This document shows, piece after piece, positions 28,251 through 37,538 of a stretch of 64,000 nucleotides of DNA. The notes under the pieces were generated by a model that made no database searches, was not told the origin of the DNA, and saw only the letters and a list, made by a program, of their open reading frames with translations. Origin of the DNA: Alistipes sp. ZOR0009 (lineage in GTDB: Bacteria > Bacteroidota > Bacteroidia > Bacteroidales > ZOR0009); the NCBI RefSeq assembly GCF_000798815.1, contig NZ_JTLD01000119.1:1-64000 (forward strand), written 5' to 3'. The position numbers were made by a program, and so were the translations under genes. Numbering within the stretch: the stretch's first letter is position 1; each line of letters begins with the position of its first letter.

Positions 28251-29732
28251 TTATAGAAGCATAAGCTTTTCGTCTATTACTATATTACTTTTTCTTACAA
28301 AATCGTAAAGTGTTATCTGCCGGATGTTGTAGAAAAATAGCCAGGAGCCGTAAAGCTGCGAAATGTAGTTGCGCTTTGCCTCATCGCGAGAGGATTGCGC
28401 ATCGTTTATATCGAGCACATTGACTTTGCCCATCAAAAACGTTTCGAAAGATGTTTTGTAACGTTGCTGAGCCACGGAGTCTGCTTCTTGAGCCAAGCTT
28501 AGCTGCTTAGGCTGATCGAGCAGCTGCATAACAGAGATGAAAACTCCCTCCTCGAAACGCTGCGTTTCCTGCTCTACCTTTCCTTTTTCGACCTCGAGCT
28601 GCGATTTTGCCTGCTCTACCTTGCTGCGTCCTTTGCCCCAATCGAGAATTGGAATACGAACCCCAACCTTTGCAACCTGAAGATCCTTTAAATCGTGGTA
28701 GGCATTGGGAAGCTTTTCGGCGCTACCTGTTAAACCAAAAGAAAAGAAAAGGTTTGCTCGAAAACCCCTCGAGGCCTTTGCATCTGCCACCTGCATTTGT
28801 GTTTCGAGAATGCGCCGCTGAACCTCCTGCATAAACGGATTATTAGCGCGGACAAGCTGCATTGCCTCGTCGAAGGAGGTTGTAGCAGTTGGCGCTTGTG
28901 CTGGAATTTCGGGGATTAGGAATACCTTATCGTTAAAGCCAAGAAAGCTGCGAAGCGCAAACATTCTTTTCTCCTGCTCCTGACGCACGGTAGCCATGTT
29001 GAGCTCAAAGTTTATTTTCGAGAGTTTTAGCTGCAAAAGATCGTTATCCGAAATAACACCAATACCTTTTTTGGCAACAGCAATCTCATACAGCTTACTT
29101 GCATTCTTTAGGTTTTGCTCGGCAATGTCGCTATTTACCTTTGCCAAAAGGAAATCGAAGTAAAGCGTGATTGCCTTTACCTGAACCATCTCCATGTTGG
29201 CACAATACCTACGTTTTGCCTCTTCGTAACGGATTGGCTCTATCTTACCCATCCATTTTAACCTATTAAACGAGAATAAAGGCTGCTCGTAGGTAAAACC
29301 TATCGGACGAGACATGTGCTGAGAGGAGGAGCTTTTGCCCAGCTGATCGATACGCTCGAGCTGCGACTGAAAAGAAACCTTTCCTCCTGTAATCGGAATA
29401 TTTTGCTCCAGAATAAGGTTCAAATCAACCGTAGAAGCATTGCTTCGGACATAGGAAAAGGATCCATCCGTATTTTGGTAGCTCTGAACCGAACGGTTGA
29501 TGCTCGGTAATGTTCCCTCGAAAGCAACACTTGGTAAAAGTTCCGACTTATAGCTTCGGAGCTGCCAGTAGGCCACCTTAAACTCATTCTTTGCAACTAG
29601 CGCATCCAACGACTGCTCGCGAGCCAGCTTTAGAGCCTCGGTTAAGCTAAGCGTTACCATATTTTTTTGCCCATATGATAAAACGCTACCTAAAAGAAAC
29701 AAAGCGAATAATAAAGGTCGTCTGATTTTCAT
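28251..29732 (-). CDS. TolC-family outer-membrane efflux protein
   Basis: 493 residues with signal peptide (PLLFALFLLGSVLSYG) and two long helical repeats typical of the outer-membrane efflux family. Examples are VKAITLYFDFLLAKVNSDIAEQNLKNA and the equivalent second-half helix ending in KVNVLDINDAQSSRDEAKRNY. It forms the outer-membrane channel for the ABC exporter encoded just upstream on the same strand, with the HlyD-like adaptor at 35543. It starts 58 bp after the last permease gene. Confidence 0.93.
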   Translation of the reverse strand: MKIRRPLLFALFLLGSVLSYGQKNMVTLSLTEALKLAREQSLDALVAKNEFKVAYWQLRSYKSELLPSVAFEGTLPSINRSVQSYQNTDGSFSYVRSNASTVDLNLILEQNIPITGGKVSFQSQLERIDQLGKSSSSQHMSRPIGFTYEQPLFSFNRLKWMGKIEPIRYEEAKRRYCANMEMVQVKAITLYFDFLLAKVNSDIAEQNLKNASKLYEIAVAKKGIGVISDNDLLQLKLSKINFELNMATVRQEQEKRMFALRSFLGFNDKVFLIPEIPAQAPTATTSFDEAMQLVRANNPFMQEVQRRILETQMQVADAKASRGFRANLFFSFGLTGSAEKLPNAYHDLKDLQVAKVGVRIPILDWGKGRSKVEQAKSQLEVEKGKVEQETQRFEEGVFISVMQLLDQPKQLSLAQEADSVAQQRYKTSFETFLMGKVNVLDINDAQSSRDEAKRNYISQLYGSWLFFYNIRQITLYDFVRKSNIVIDEKLMLL

Positions 29733-29790
29733 AGTAAAAAAGGTAAAGGCTGATAGCAGATTTACTGCAAGTATCAGCAGTAATAAAAGA

Positions 29791-30984
29791 CTATTCGTAA
29801 TGCAGCACTATGGCGGGATTTACTTTCGATGCCTTAAGTGCAGGAATAAGCACGCTTGCCAATACGGCTAAAGCCAGAATAATGAATGTTAGGCAAAACT
29901 CTCCTGCAACACGCCAGGCTGTTACCGCGTAAGTAGGCTCGAGCTTATCTAAGTAAGCTAGGTTTATGGCAATCAAAAGAACAGGAATAAAAGATAAAAC
30001 CAGCAAAAGCAACGACTCTCCGGTCACCATCCTAACAATATCTTTTCGACTTGCGCCAATGGCCATCCGTATCCCTATTTCTTGAAAACGTTTTTTTACA
30101 CGACCCGAGAAAACGACGTAAATGCCCAAGAATACATTTACCAAGAAAAAGATGGTACACCACATCATCCCTGATAGCATGTTACTCTTGCTTAAATCGA
30201 TGATGGCTTTCTTTGTTTCGAAATCTTCAACGGCTCTAATCTCAATGCCTAACGACGAAGCGATATCGCCATAAAGTAGCTTTAAGGTTGTAGCAAAACC
30301 ATCCTCCATCCCTTTTCGCACCTTTACAATGGTCTTCCAGCCATATTTCATCTCCCGTAAATCGAGTGGAGTAAAAACCGTTGGATTTACTTTCTCGAAT
30401 GAGCCTGTTTTTACATCGGGAATAATTCCTACGATTCTTCGCTTTTCGGTTGAGTTAGCACCCAAAGCAATCTCCGTGCCCACCATTTTAGGTATATTCA
30501 AAGTAGCACATAGCGACTCGTTAACCAGGCAAACCTTGCTATTTTGCAGCACTTCGGCGCCTGTAAACCAACGTCCATTTAGAATCGGGATGCCTAAAAT
30601 GGAGGCAAAGGAGGCATCTCCCTCCATTAGCTGAACTTGGAGCTCCTTACCATTTACAATGCAGCTTGTAGAAACGCTACTTCCCGAGTAGGGTTCGGAT
30701 TGAAAGGTAGCGGCAATCCCTTCTATTTCGGGACGCCCCTTTAGATACTGGGATACCTTTTCATTCACTTCCAAAGCCTTTACGCTATCGATATCCTTTG
30801 CTACAAAGTGCAGCACGTAGCAACGTTCCACGTTAAAGCCTTCGGGAATTCGGTAGGTTCGGTAGGCTGAAATTGCCGTATCCAAAATAAAGAAGAGGAA
30901 AATTCCGGCAAACATTAGCTCGACAAACAGCAACGTATTGCTTTTACGCTGAGCCCATAGGTATTTTAAAATCATGGTAATCAT
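29791..30984 (-). CDS. MacB/FtsX-type ABC transporter permease (copy 4)
   Basis: 397-residue inner-membrane protein with the MacB_PCD plan. One N-terminal helix (FVELMFAGIFLFFILDTAI), a large periplasmic domain, then three C-terminal helices of the FtsX fold (residues about 275-395), including GIRMAIGASRKDIVRM. The tail ILVPALKASKVNPAIVLHYE-like end is characteristic. It overlaps the upstream permease gene by four bases. Together with the companion permease it probably forms one heterodimer. Confidence 0.9.
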   Translation of the reverse strand: MITMILKYLWAQRKSNTLLFVELMFAGIFLFFILDTAISAYRTYRIPEGFNVERCYVLHFVAKDIDSVKALEVNEKVSQYLKGRPEIEGIAATFQSEPYSGSSVSTSCIVNGKELQVQLMEGDASFASILGIPILNGRWFTGAEVLQNSKVCLVNESLCATLNIPKMVGTEIALGANSTEKRRIVGIIPDVKTGSFEKVNPTVFTPLDLREMKYGWKTIVKVRKGMEDGFATTLKLLYGDIASSLGIEIRAVEDFETKKAIIDLSKSNMLSGMMWCTIFFLVNVFLGIYVVFSGRVKKRFQEIGIRMAIGASRKDIVRMVTGESLLLLVLSFIPVLLIAINLAYLDKLEPTYAVTAWRVAGEFCLTFIILALAVLASVLIPALKASKVNPAIVLHYE

Positions 30985-32234
30985 TGCTCACCCCCTTTCA
31001 GTGCGGTAGAAATATTCATCTTTGCGAGCTTAACGGCTGGAAATATCCCCGAAATGAAGCTGACGATTAGAATAAGGCCAACAACAAAAGCAAAAGACAG
31101 CAAGCTTGGGTAGCTTTGTCCGCTAAATGGAATATCAGCATACCTTTCGAAATCAAAAACGGCAACATGATGAATCCGAGAGAACAGAAATGAGAAAATA
31201 TACCCGACTGCACCACCAATAAGCACTACCAAGCAGTTGCTAGCCATAAAGTAGATAACGACATCCTTTTTCGATGCCCCAAAAGAGCGCATTGTTGCCA
31301 TTTCGGCATACCGATCTTTTATATGGTTATAGTTTAGTATAGTCAAATTCAACACTGGCAGCAAAAGAATTATAAGAACTAAACCACCGTATCGGAAACA
31401 AAATTCAATAATAGCCTCCTTTTCTTCGACGGCGTAACCCACTACCAGCGCCTTCAACTTTGTTCGAGGACGAGATACGGTTATGTGAGTACCATTGCCC
31501 GTTGATGCATTGTAACGATGCTCCAAAGCCTCGACCTCCTTAACCAGCTTATCCCTATCGTTGCCCGATTTAAGAAGATAAACGATTTCGAAAGAACCAG
31601 TAGGTTCGTTGCCACCCTCTACCTCGTTAAAAATAGAGTAGGGAATCCAAAGGCTAGCGTTGGTAAAGATTCGGTACGAGTTGGCATCGCTTACCACTCC
31701 AACAATCAAGAACTCGCGTCCGCTGTAGCTTATCTTTTTGGTACTTCGTTCGATATCGGTAAGCTGGCTGTAAAGAGATTGAGAAACAACCGCAACATTT
31801 GCCTTACCACGAAACTCTTCGGCCGTAAAAGGACGGCCTTCCTTAAATTCAAAATCGAATATATTCCAGTAGCTATTGTCGCAGCTAATTAAAGCAAGAT
31901 TCTTAGACGCAACACCCTCTAGCCTCGGAAAGCTCCCCCTTCGAAAGATGGAAGAAAGTTCCTGCGTTTTGGTGCTACTTAAGTAGCGCTGTGCAAAACC
32001 TAACGAAAAAGCTCCAATACTGGTTGATTGTGTTTTTAACTCCTCGCTTTTGATTCTATTCATGCAAAGAATCCTATCTATACGGCTCTCGGGGCTAACG
32101 GGCCTCAAGTATTCGCCGATAGAATTTATCACTATCATAGATGTTGCAACCCCCAAGGCAATACAAAGGGTGGCTGTTGCCAGATGCCCCTTAGAAAGGA
32201 GCACCTGACGTGATATATTTTTAAGAATCTTCAT
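30981..32234 (-). CDS. MacB/FtsX-type ABC transporter permease (copy 3)
   Basis: 417-residue permease with an N-terminal helix (TATLCIALGVATSMIVINSI), a MacB-like periplasmic domain (residues about 45-280) and three C-terminal FtsX helices. The conserved MATMRSFGASKKDVVIYF coupling region and the PAVKLAKMNISTALK ending are present. Its stop overlaps the start of the next permease by four bases. Copies 3 and 4 follow copies 1 and 2 in an alternating type order. Confidence 0.9.
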   Translation of the reverse strand: MKILKNISRQVLLSKGHLATATLCIALGVATSMIVINSIGEYLRPVSPESRIDRILCMNRIKSEELKTQSTSIGAFSLGFAQRYLSSTKTQELSSIFRRGSFPRLEGVASKNLALISCDNSYWNIFDFEFKEGRPFTAEEFRGKANVAVVSQSLYSQLTDIERSTKKISYSGREFLIVGVVSDANSYRIFTNASLWIPYSIFNEVEGGNEPTGSFEIVYLLKSGNDRDKLVKEVEALEHRYNASTGNGTHITVSRPRTKLKALVVGYAVEEKEAIIEFCFRYGGLVLIILLLPVLNLTILNYNHIKDRYAEMATMRSFGASKKDVVIYFMASNCLVVLIGGAVGYIFSFLFSRIHHVAVFDFERYADIPFSGQSYPSLLSFAFVVGLILIVSFISGIFPAVKLAKMNISTALKGGEQ

Positions 32235-32260
32235 TGCTAGCTTATTAGGAGAGTAGCAGG

Positions 32261-33493
32261 CTACTCGTAGTGTAAAGCTTCCGAAGGCTGAATCTTTGAT
32301 GCCTTACGCACCGGAATCCAGGTGCCAAGCATAATCATACCGGCAAGAATTAGCAGCGTTGCCACCCCCGACAGAATGAAAATGATAATCTTTTGCTCCC
32401 AACTACCAAGAACGTTGACATCAAAAAAGCGCATCTGAATGGTAATGATGGCCGATGGCACCACCGCCAAAAGCAGCAGAATTAACGACTCGGTTAGGAA
32501 GTAAGATTTCAATCCCGATTTCGACGAACCAATAGCCATTCTTAGCCCAATCTCATTCTTGCGCTGCTCTGTCCGAAACCAGAAAGCACCAACAATACCC
32601 AGCAGCACATTTACCAAGAAGAACACAATGATCCCCATGCTCATCTTTATCGATTTTACCTCGCCAGTCCAAGTAAAGTACTCGCTTCTTATGCTATCAA
32701 AAGGGGTTATATCAACAAGGTAGTAGGGAGAATCGCCTAAATTAGAGAGTTCCTTCTTCATCTTTTCTATGGCATCTGCAGAGGCATTATCCTTTAGCCT
32801 TATGCAAATCTCTGGAGTTCCAATAGTTCCTAAAATATACTTATAGGAAAAGGTCATTGGCTGATAGGTTGTAGGCGTTTCATCTGCAAAATCGTAGTAC
32901 TTGTAAGTATCCGTTACACCTACAATAGTAAGCGTATCCCCATTAATAGCACATCGCTTTCCAATGGCATTTGGAGCACTTTTGAATAAGCTATCGGCTA
33001 CTGTTTTACTAATAACCACCGTCGAATTATCTGTACTCAGATATCTTTTACCATAAAGAAGTGGAATCCTAAAAACGTCGAAAAATTCAGGTTCTACATG
33101 ACGTAGATAAACATTTACATTTTTCTTTCCCGAAGTAACATCGCTCCAACTATTGCTTCCATTATAAGGTCTGGACATATCAGAAATAGCGGCCGCCTCT
33201 ACGTTAGGATTTCTTTTAATCTTATCAAACAACGAAAGAAGAGGCACCTTATAGTTCTTTATTAAGCTATCCATACTTGTATTATCTGGCGCTGATCTGC
33301 CAGGAATCATATTAATGTTTACATAGTAGGTATTCTCCACATTAAAACCCTTAGGAACGCTATACCTATGGAAGTATCCAAAAAGCTGATCCATTACCAT
33401 CCAAAGAAGAAGGGAAACAAGCATCAGCTCCATCCAAATTAGGAAGTTAGAACGGCGTTGCGCCCAAACTATTTTAAATATTTGCTTTATCAT
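32261..33493 (-). CDS. MacB/FtsX-type ABC transporter permease (copy 2)
   Basis: 410 residues. Its N-terminus (IVWAQRRSNFLIWMELMLVSLLLW) and C-terminus (GTWIPVRKASKIQPSEALHYE) closely resemble copy 4, so the two are paralogues of one type. It has a large periplasmic MacB-like domain and the FtsX coupling motif IGLRMAIGSSKSGLK. It overlaps copy 1 by four bases (translational coupling). Confidence 0.9.
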   Translation of the reverse strand: MIKQIFKIVWAQRRSNFLIWMELMLVSLLLWMVMDQLFGYFHRYSVPKGFNVENTYYVNINMIPGRSAPDNTSMDSLIKNYKVPLLSLFDKIKRNPNVEAAAISDMSRPYNGSNSWSDVTSGKKNVNVYLRHVEPEFFDVFRIPLLYGKRYLSTDNSTVVISKTVADSLFKSAPNAIGKRCAINGDTLTIVGVTDTYKYYDFADETPTTYQPMTFSYKYILGTIGTPEICIRLKDNASADAIEKMKKELSNLGDSPYYLVDITPFDSIRSEYFTWTGEVKSIKMSMGIIVFFLVNVLLGIVGAFWFRTEQRKNEIGLRMAIGSSKSGLKSYFLTESLILLLLAVVPSAIITIQMRFFDVNVLGSWEQKIIIFILSGVATLLILAGMIMLGTWIPVRKASKIQPSEALHYE

Positions 33494-34752
33494 GACTTCT
33501 TTGATTTTAGAGCTTGAACAATAGGCTGCCTTGCTGAGTAGATAGCAGGGAACAGAGCCGAGAGCAAGTTGATTACTACACCGGTAGCTATAAGGTATCC
33601 TAAAATGGTAGGACGGAAAAAGGTGGTGATATTAAAGTCGAGCCCATCGGGATAAAGCGTACTTTGGAAGGCAAATAGTAAAAAGATGGAGAAAATTAAT
33701 CCTATTACTCCGCCAATTAATGTTAGCACCATGTTTTCGGCCACTACCTGAGCTATAATATTACTTTTGAAGGCGCCAAACGAACGTCGAAGTCCAAGCT
33801 CCTCCTGTCGCTTTTTCATACGCGAAACTGTAAAACTGGCCATGTTTAGTGCTGGAACAACCATCAAAACAATGATAACGGTCAGCCAAAGCTTTACCAT
33901 TTCGTCGTAACGACTTACCTCGTCGCTAGCCCATTTCCTGAAGCGCTGCTCCGAATGATTGTCGGGACCATGCAGCTCAATTCTGATTTCTTTCTCTACA
34001 GGCTTAACGTAGGCCTTTAGATTTTTAGTTATCTGCTCCTTAATGGCATCAAAATCGGATGGACTTTTAGCCAAAATAAGTGCATTTAATCCACCGCAAG
34101 CCAATGATTCCTTCGACGAAGCAATTTGATCGTTTGTAGTGTATGGGGCCCAAATTCTGGAGTATGCAAAGGTTGCCGATGGATCTACGCTTTTTACAAC
34201 CCCAACTATTTTAAAAGGTTGCTGAGCTATATAAACATCCTTCCCCAAACAGCTTTCGCCCTTATAAAGTGTCTGCGCTAAATGCTCATCTATAACAGCA
34301 ACCCTTATTCCAGACTTAAAATCGCTTGAGGTAAAAGGTTTACCCGCCACAAATTCAAATTCATAAAATTTCCAGTAGTTTCCATCCACCCACTTTACAG
34401 AAATATTCTGTCCTTCACCTGAAAAAAGGGAGGGCTCTACAACCGAGTTTGAAGTCATTACCCCTGTAACCGACTCTACATCTTTCAGGTTATAGAAAAC
34501 ATTATCGAGCAAACGTTGCGATAGGTAGGAGTTATTTTTGTTATGTTCTCCACGACATTCGCGTACACCTTTAACGTAAAGAGTACGGTATCGGTTTACT
34601 TCGGGTGCTATGGAAGCATCATCTATTTCGTTTACCGTCAATATTACCATTATGAAGGAAACGGCTAATCCTATTCCCAGCAGCGATATTATGGTAAAGA
34701 ACTTGTCTTGCCATAACATGCGCCAGGCATGTTTCATGTAGTATAAAATCAT
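33490..34752 (-). CDS. MacB/FtsX-type ABC transporter permease (copy 1)
   Basis: 420-residue permease. N-terminal helix (IISLLGIGLAVSFIMVILTV), periplasmic MacB-like domain, three C-terminal FtsX helices with the coupling motif LGLRRSFGAFKSNIIAQVV. It resembles copy 3 rather than copies 2 and 4, so the operon holds two pairs of unlike permeases. It follows the ATPase gene by about 20 bp. The ATPase probably serves both permease pairs. Confidence 0.9.
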   Translation of the reverse strand: MILYYMKHAWRMLWQDKFFTIISLLGIGLAVSFIMVILTVNEIDDASIAPEVNRYRTLYVKGVRECRGEHNKNNSYLSQRLLDNVFYNLKDVESVTGVMTSNSVVEPSLFSGEGQNISVKWVDGNYWKFYEFEFVAGKPFTSSDFKSGIRVAVIDEHLAQTLYKGESCLGKDVYIAQQPFKIVGVVKSVDPSATFAYSRIWAPYTTNDQIASSKESLACGGLNALILAKSPSDFDAIKEQITKNLKAYVKPVEKEIRIELHGPDNHSEQRFRKWASDEVSRYDEMVKLWLTVIIVLMVVPALNMASFTVSRMKKRQEELGLRRSFGAFKSNIIAQVVAENMVLTLIGGVIGLIFSIFLLFAFQSTLYPDGLDFNITTFFRPTILGYLIATGVVINLLSALFPAIYSARQPIVQALKSKKS

Positions 34753-34772
34753 ATCTATGTTTATTCGGAGTG

Positions 34773-35438
34773 CTACTGGATTTGACGACCATCGAAGAAG
34801 CGCATAATGCGACCCGTTTGCGAGGCGATATGCTCATCGTGCGTTACCATAACAATGGTGGTTCCTTCCTGCTTATTGAGGTTAAATAGCAGCTCCATAA
34901 TCTCGGCTCCCATCTTACTATCGAGGTTTCCGGTAGGCTCATCGGCTAGCAGTATTTCGGGACTTCCGATTATGGCGCGGGCAATGGCAACACGCTGGCA
35001 TTGTCCGCCCGATAGCTGGGTTGGGAAGTGCTTCATGCGGTGCGAAAGCCCTACCTTCTCCAATACCTCGTGCGCCCTTTTACGACGCTCGCCGCTCGAT
35101 ATCTTACGGTAAAGTAGCGGAAGCTCCACGTTATCTAGCACGTTAAGAGCCGGAATTAGGTGAAAGCTTTGGAAAACAAACCCCAGCTTTTGGTTGCGTA
35201 GCATGGCCAGCTCCTTATCCTTCATACTTTTTACGGCGACTCCGCCTATAGAGATTTGGCCGGCTGTTGGATCGTCCAAAAGTCCCATAATATTTAGCAG
35301 GGTACTCTTTCCGCAACCCGACGGTCCCATAATCGAAACAAATTCTCCCTTCTCTACCTGCAAGTTTACATTTTCGAGAGCCACGGTTTCTATCTCGTTG
35401 GTTGTGTAAACCTTCTGAATGTTAGATAATGTAATCAT
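34773..35438 (-). CDS. ABC transporter ATP-binding protein (MacB/LolD type)
   Basis: 221-residue ATPase with all nucleotide-binding motifs: Walker A GPSGCGKST, Q-loop FVFQSFHLIPAL, signature LSGGQCQRVAIARA, Walker B ILLADEPTGNLDS and H-loop VMVTHDEH. The length and the TGNLDS sequence are typical of the LolD/MacB/FtsE class that works with FtsX-like permeases, not with importers. It is the only ATPase gene in the cluster and sits between the adaptor and the four permeases. Confidence 0.95.
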   Translation of the reverse strand: MITLSNIQKVYTTNEIETVALENVNLQVEKGEFVSIMGPSGCGKSTLLNIMGLLDDPTAGQISIGGVAVKSMKDKELAMLRNQKLGFVFQSFHLIPALNVLDNVELPLLYRKISSGERRKRAHEVLEKVGLSHRMKHFPTQLSGGQCQRVAIARAIIGSPEILLADEPTGNLDSKMGAEIMELLFNLNKQEGTTIVMVTHDEHIASQTGRIMRFFDGRQIQ

Positions 35439-35542
35439 ATTGCCTTCGTATTTTCTTCGTTTTTTATAAAGCTATTTAGTTTGCCAGCAGCCGAGCTGTC
35501 GACTTAAATTACCCCGCTGCTGGCTACAACACACCTTTTTTA

Positions 35543-36793
35543 CTACTTCTTTCTAATTTTAAGCTTGCTGTTATTTTTGTACTTGGTCATGTCCGATACG
35601 ATAACCCTATCGCCAACCTTTAGTCCCGAAATAACTTCCGCCTGCTCGAAGCTACTTTCGCCCAGCTCCACCTTTCTTTTTTGGGCAACGCCGTCGCTAA
35701 TAACCCACAGCTCGTACTCACCTTTTCCTACGTAGTAAGTACGGTTGGCCAACCTCATCACATCGTCGCGAATGGAATTAATTACAGAAACATCCACCTT
35801 AAGCCCAGAGCGAAGCTTAGCGTTGCTGCTCTCCTTCAAAAGCACTGTAAAGCCAATAATTCCATTCTTAACCGATGGCACCACATTCCCCACAATTCCT
35901 TCGAGCTTTTCGCCACCAACACGGACAATTGCCTTGGCACCTGCCGAAATTCGGTCGGCGTACACGTCAGAAATTTCGGCCTCCACCTTAAAGTTATGCA
36001 GGTCGGATACGATTGCCAGCTGGCCACCCGGACTAACTACTGCACCTATTTGATTATTCAACCATGTCAACACCGCTTCTCGGGGCGAGCGCACCTGAGC
36101 CTCGCTCATGGTTTTACCCATCAGCTGTACGTTCTGCTTAGAGATATTGAAGTCGAGCGCAGAGACCTTTAGGTCGGCAGCAGAGGTAAGCCGCTCGTTC
36201 CTATACTTCTGCTGCAGCTGCTCAAACTGCAGGCTCTCCACCTTATAGTTAAGCTCGGCCTGACGAACCTTATCGCTCGTACTGGCACCAATGCTATCCA
36301 AGTAATGTTCGTTTTTAAGCTCCACCGCCATGCGCTTAAGCTTCATCTCTGCAATCTCCACCTGAATCTTTAGGTCCGAGAGCTTGCTCTTAACCGAAAC
36401 ATTCTGCTGGTCTAGCTTGCAGCGCTTCATCTCCACCTCGTTCTTTATTCGGTTAAACTCGGTTTGCGTAGCCTCAAGGTCGAGGCGCAGAATGGCATCC
36501 CCCTTCTTTAAAATATCACCCGGCTTCTTGTAAACCTCCAGCACCTTCGACGAAACAGGAGAAGTAATAACCTCCTCAAAAAGCGGAACCACCTTTCCGT
36601 TTGCCGATACCGACACCTCAATAGTTCCCTTATCTACCGTAGCAATTTCTATATCCGATTCGGAAATGCCCGAGCGTAAAAAGATGGCCAGCACGTAAAA
36701 TAGGGCAGCCACCACCACCACGCCGGCAGCTATCTTAATCAGCTTTACTCGTTTTCTTTTCAAAATCTCTTCCTTGGGTATATTCCTGTCCAT
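35543..36793 (-). CDS. HlyD/MacA-like periplasmic adaptor
   Basis: 416-residue membrane-fusion protein. One N-terminal membrane anchor (IKIAAGVVVVAALFYVLAIFL), a biotinyl-lipoyl-like segment (SSKVLEVYKKPGDILKKGDAILRLD), a long helical hairpin (about 110-210) and a C-terminal beta-rich domain ending with GDRVIVSD. It links the inner-membrane permeases to the TolC-like channel. It is the first gene of the operon. A sigma54-like promoter (36827-36842) and two palindromic sites (36898-36934) lie directly upstream. Confidence 0.93.
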   Translation of the reverse strand: MDRNIPKEEILKRKRVKLIKIAAGVVVVAALFYVLAIFLRSGISESDIEIATVDKGTIEVSVSANGKVVPLFEEVITSPVSSKVLEVYKKPGDILKKGDAILRLDLEATQTEFNRIKNEVEMKRCKLDQQNVSVKSKLSDLKIQVEIAEMKLKRMAVELKNEHYLDSIGASTSDKVRQAELNYKVESLQFEQLQQKYRNERLTSAADLKVSALDFNISKQNVQLMGKTMSEAQVRSPREAVLTWLNNQIGAVVSPGGQLAIVSDLHNFKVEAEISDVYADRISAGAKAIVRVGGEKLEGIVGNVVPSVKNGIIGFTVLLKESSNAKLRSGLKVDVSVINSIRDDVMRLANRTYYVGKGEYELWVISDGVAQKRKVELGESSFEQAEVISGLKVGDRVIVSDMTKYKNNSKLKIRKK

Positions 36794-36826
36794 TTATGTA
36801 CACTTTAGTATTTGCTAACGGAGGAA

Positions 36827-36842
36827 AACAATCGGCATGCCA
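36827..36842 (-). promoter_or_regulatory. Putative sigma54 promoter (-24/-12) of the exporter operon
   Basis: On the minus strand it reads TGGCATGCCGATTGTT. Compared with TGGCAC-N5-TTGCW it keeps the GG at -24, the exact spacing and most of the -12 box, with one change in each element. The implied transcript start lies about 20-25 bp before the adaptor ATG. It is paired with a sigma54-type regulator in the same locus. Confidence 0.6.
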
Positions 36843-36897
36843 CCATTTTTAATGCGCTGATGGGCGGACAATTACCACAAAACGCCCCTAAAAAAGT

Positions 36898-36913
36898 TGT
36901 CCGAATACGAACA
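36898..36913. promoter_or_regulatory. Upstream activator site 2 (imperfect palindrome)
   Basis: TGTCCGAATACGAACA, an imperfect copy of the perfect palindrome 21 bp further on. Centre at about 36905.5. Confidence 0.55.
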
Positions 36914-36918
36914 GGAAG

Positions 36919-36934
36919 TGTCCGATATCGGACA
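36919..36934. promoter_or_regulatory. Upstream activator site 1 (perfect palindrome)
   Basis: TGTCCGATATCGGACA is a perfect 16-bp palindrome. Its centre is 21 bp (two helical turns) from the imperfect copy and roughly 100 bp upstream of the sigma54-like promoter, the usual place for enhancer sites of NtrC-type regulators. A further half-site CGGACA lies at 36865-36870. Confidence 0.6.
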
Positions 36935-37130
36935 GCTGGAGGAAATTTTCAAAAAGTGAAGGGTACAAGATAGCCTGCTGCCAATGGCTAGCGGCAAATA
37001 ACCTCAACAGAGCATACATCAGGCTAGAAAACACAAAACGCTACTAAACACTAGCAATCTGCTTGTTAGCCATCATAATAATCCAACAAAACCTTAAATA
37101 TAACCTCTCGATCGGAGCATTTCCCTAATG

Positions 37131-37370
37131 TTTTGGAACAAAAGACTAATCTTTTGTTCCAAAACTTTAGTCTTTTGCTTCATCAACCAAAGTTTTTGTT
37201 TTACCAACCAAAGTTTTTACTACGCTAACGAAAGTTTTTGTTCCACAAACTTAGGTTGGCAAAACAGCAACTTTCGTTGGTCTTTCACAAACTTTCGTTA
37301 CCAAAACAACAAGCTAGCTCGGTGCTATACCTACCAATTTTTTTAAAACAAAAAGATAGCTTGGTGCTAC
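37131..37370. repeat. 21-bp-periodic repeat block with a terminal hairpin
   Basis: About eleven degenerate 21-bp units. AACCAAAG/AACGAAAG occurs at 37184, 37205 and 37226 (first base of each match). AACTTTCGTT or its variant occurs at 37248, 37269 and 37290. AGCTCGGTGCTA/AGCTTGGTGCTA occurs at 37316 and 37358 (42 bp apart). The first units form a perfect 15-bp stem (37131-37145 with 37150-37164). Because 21 bp is seven codons, open frames show heptads: plus strand FCFINQS FCFTNQS, minus strand KLWLVKQ KLWLMKQ with stops between. I treat it as non-coding repeat DNA. Confidence 0.8.
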
Positions 37371-37538
37371 AAAAAATTAGGGTGAAATGGGAAAATAAAC
37401 GAGCGGCAGATGCCCTTAAAGCCTTTCCGTAAATTTTTTTTATTCCACTTAAAAAAAGTAGCTCAAAAAATAAACAAATAAAAAGATACCCCTGTTAGTA
37501 GCATGATAGGTCCTATTATTAATCATTGTCAAAACTAG

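Noticed and set aside
37128-37346. 72-codon plus-strand frame in the 21-bp repeat block
   Set aside because: Heptad pattern follows automatically from a 21-bp period; both strands show it, and composition is biased to Phe, Cys and Asn.
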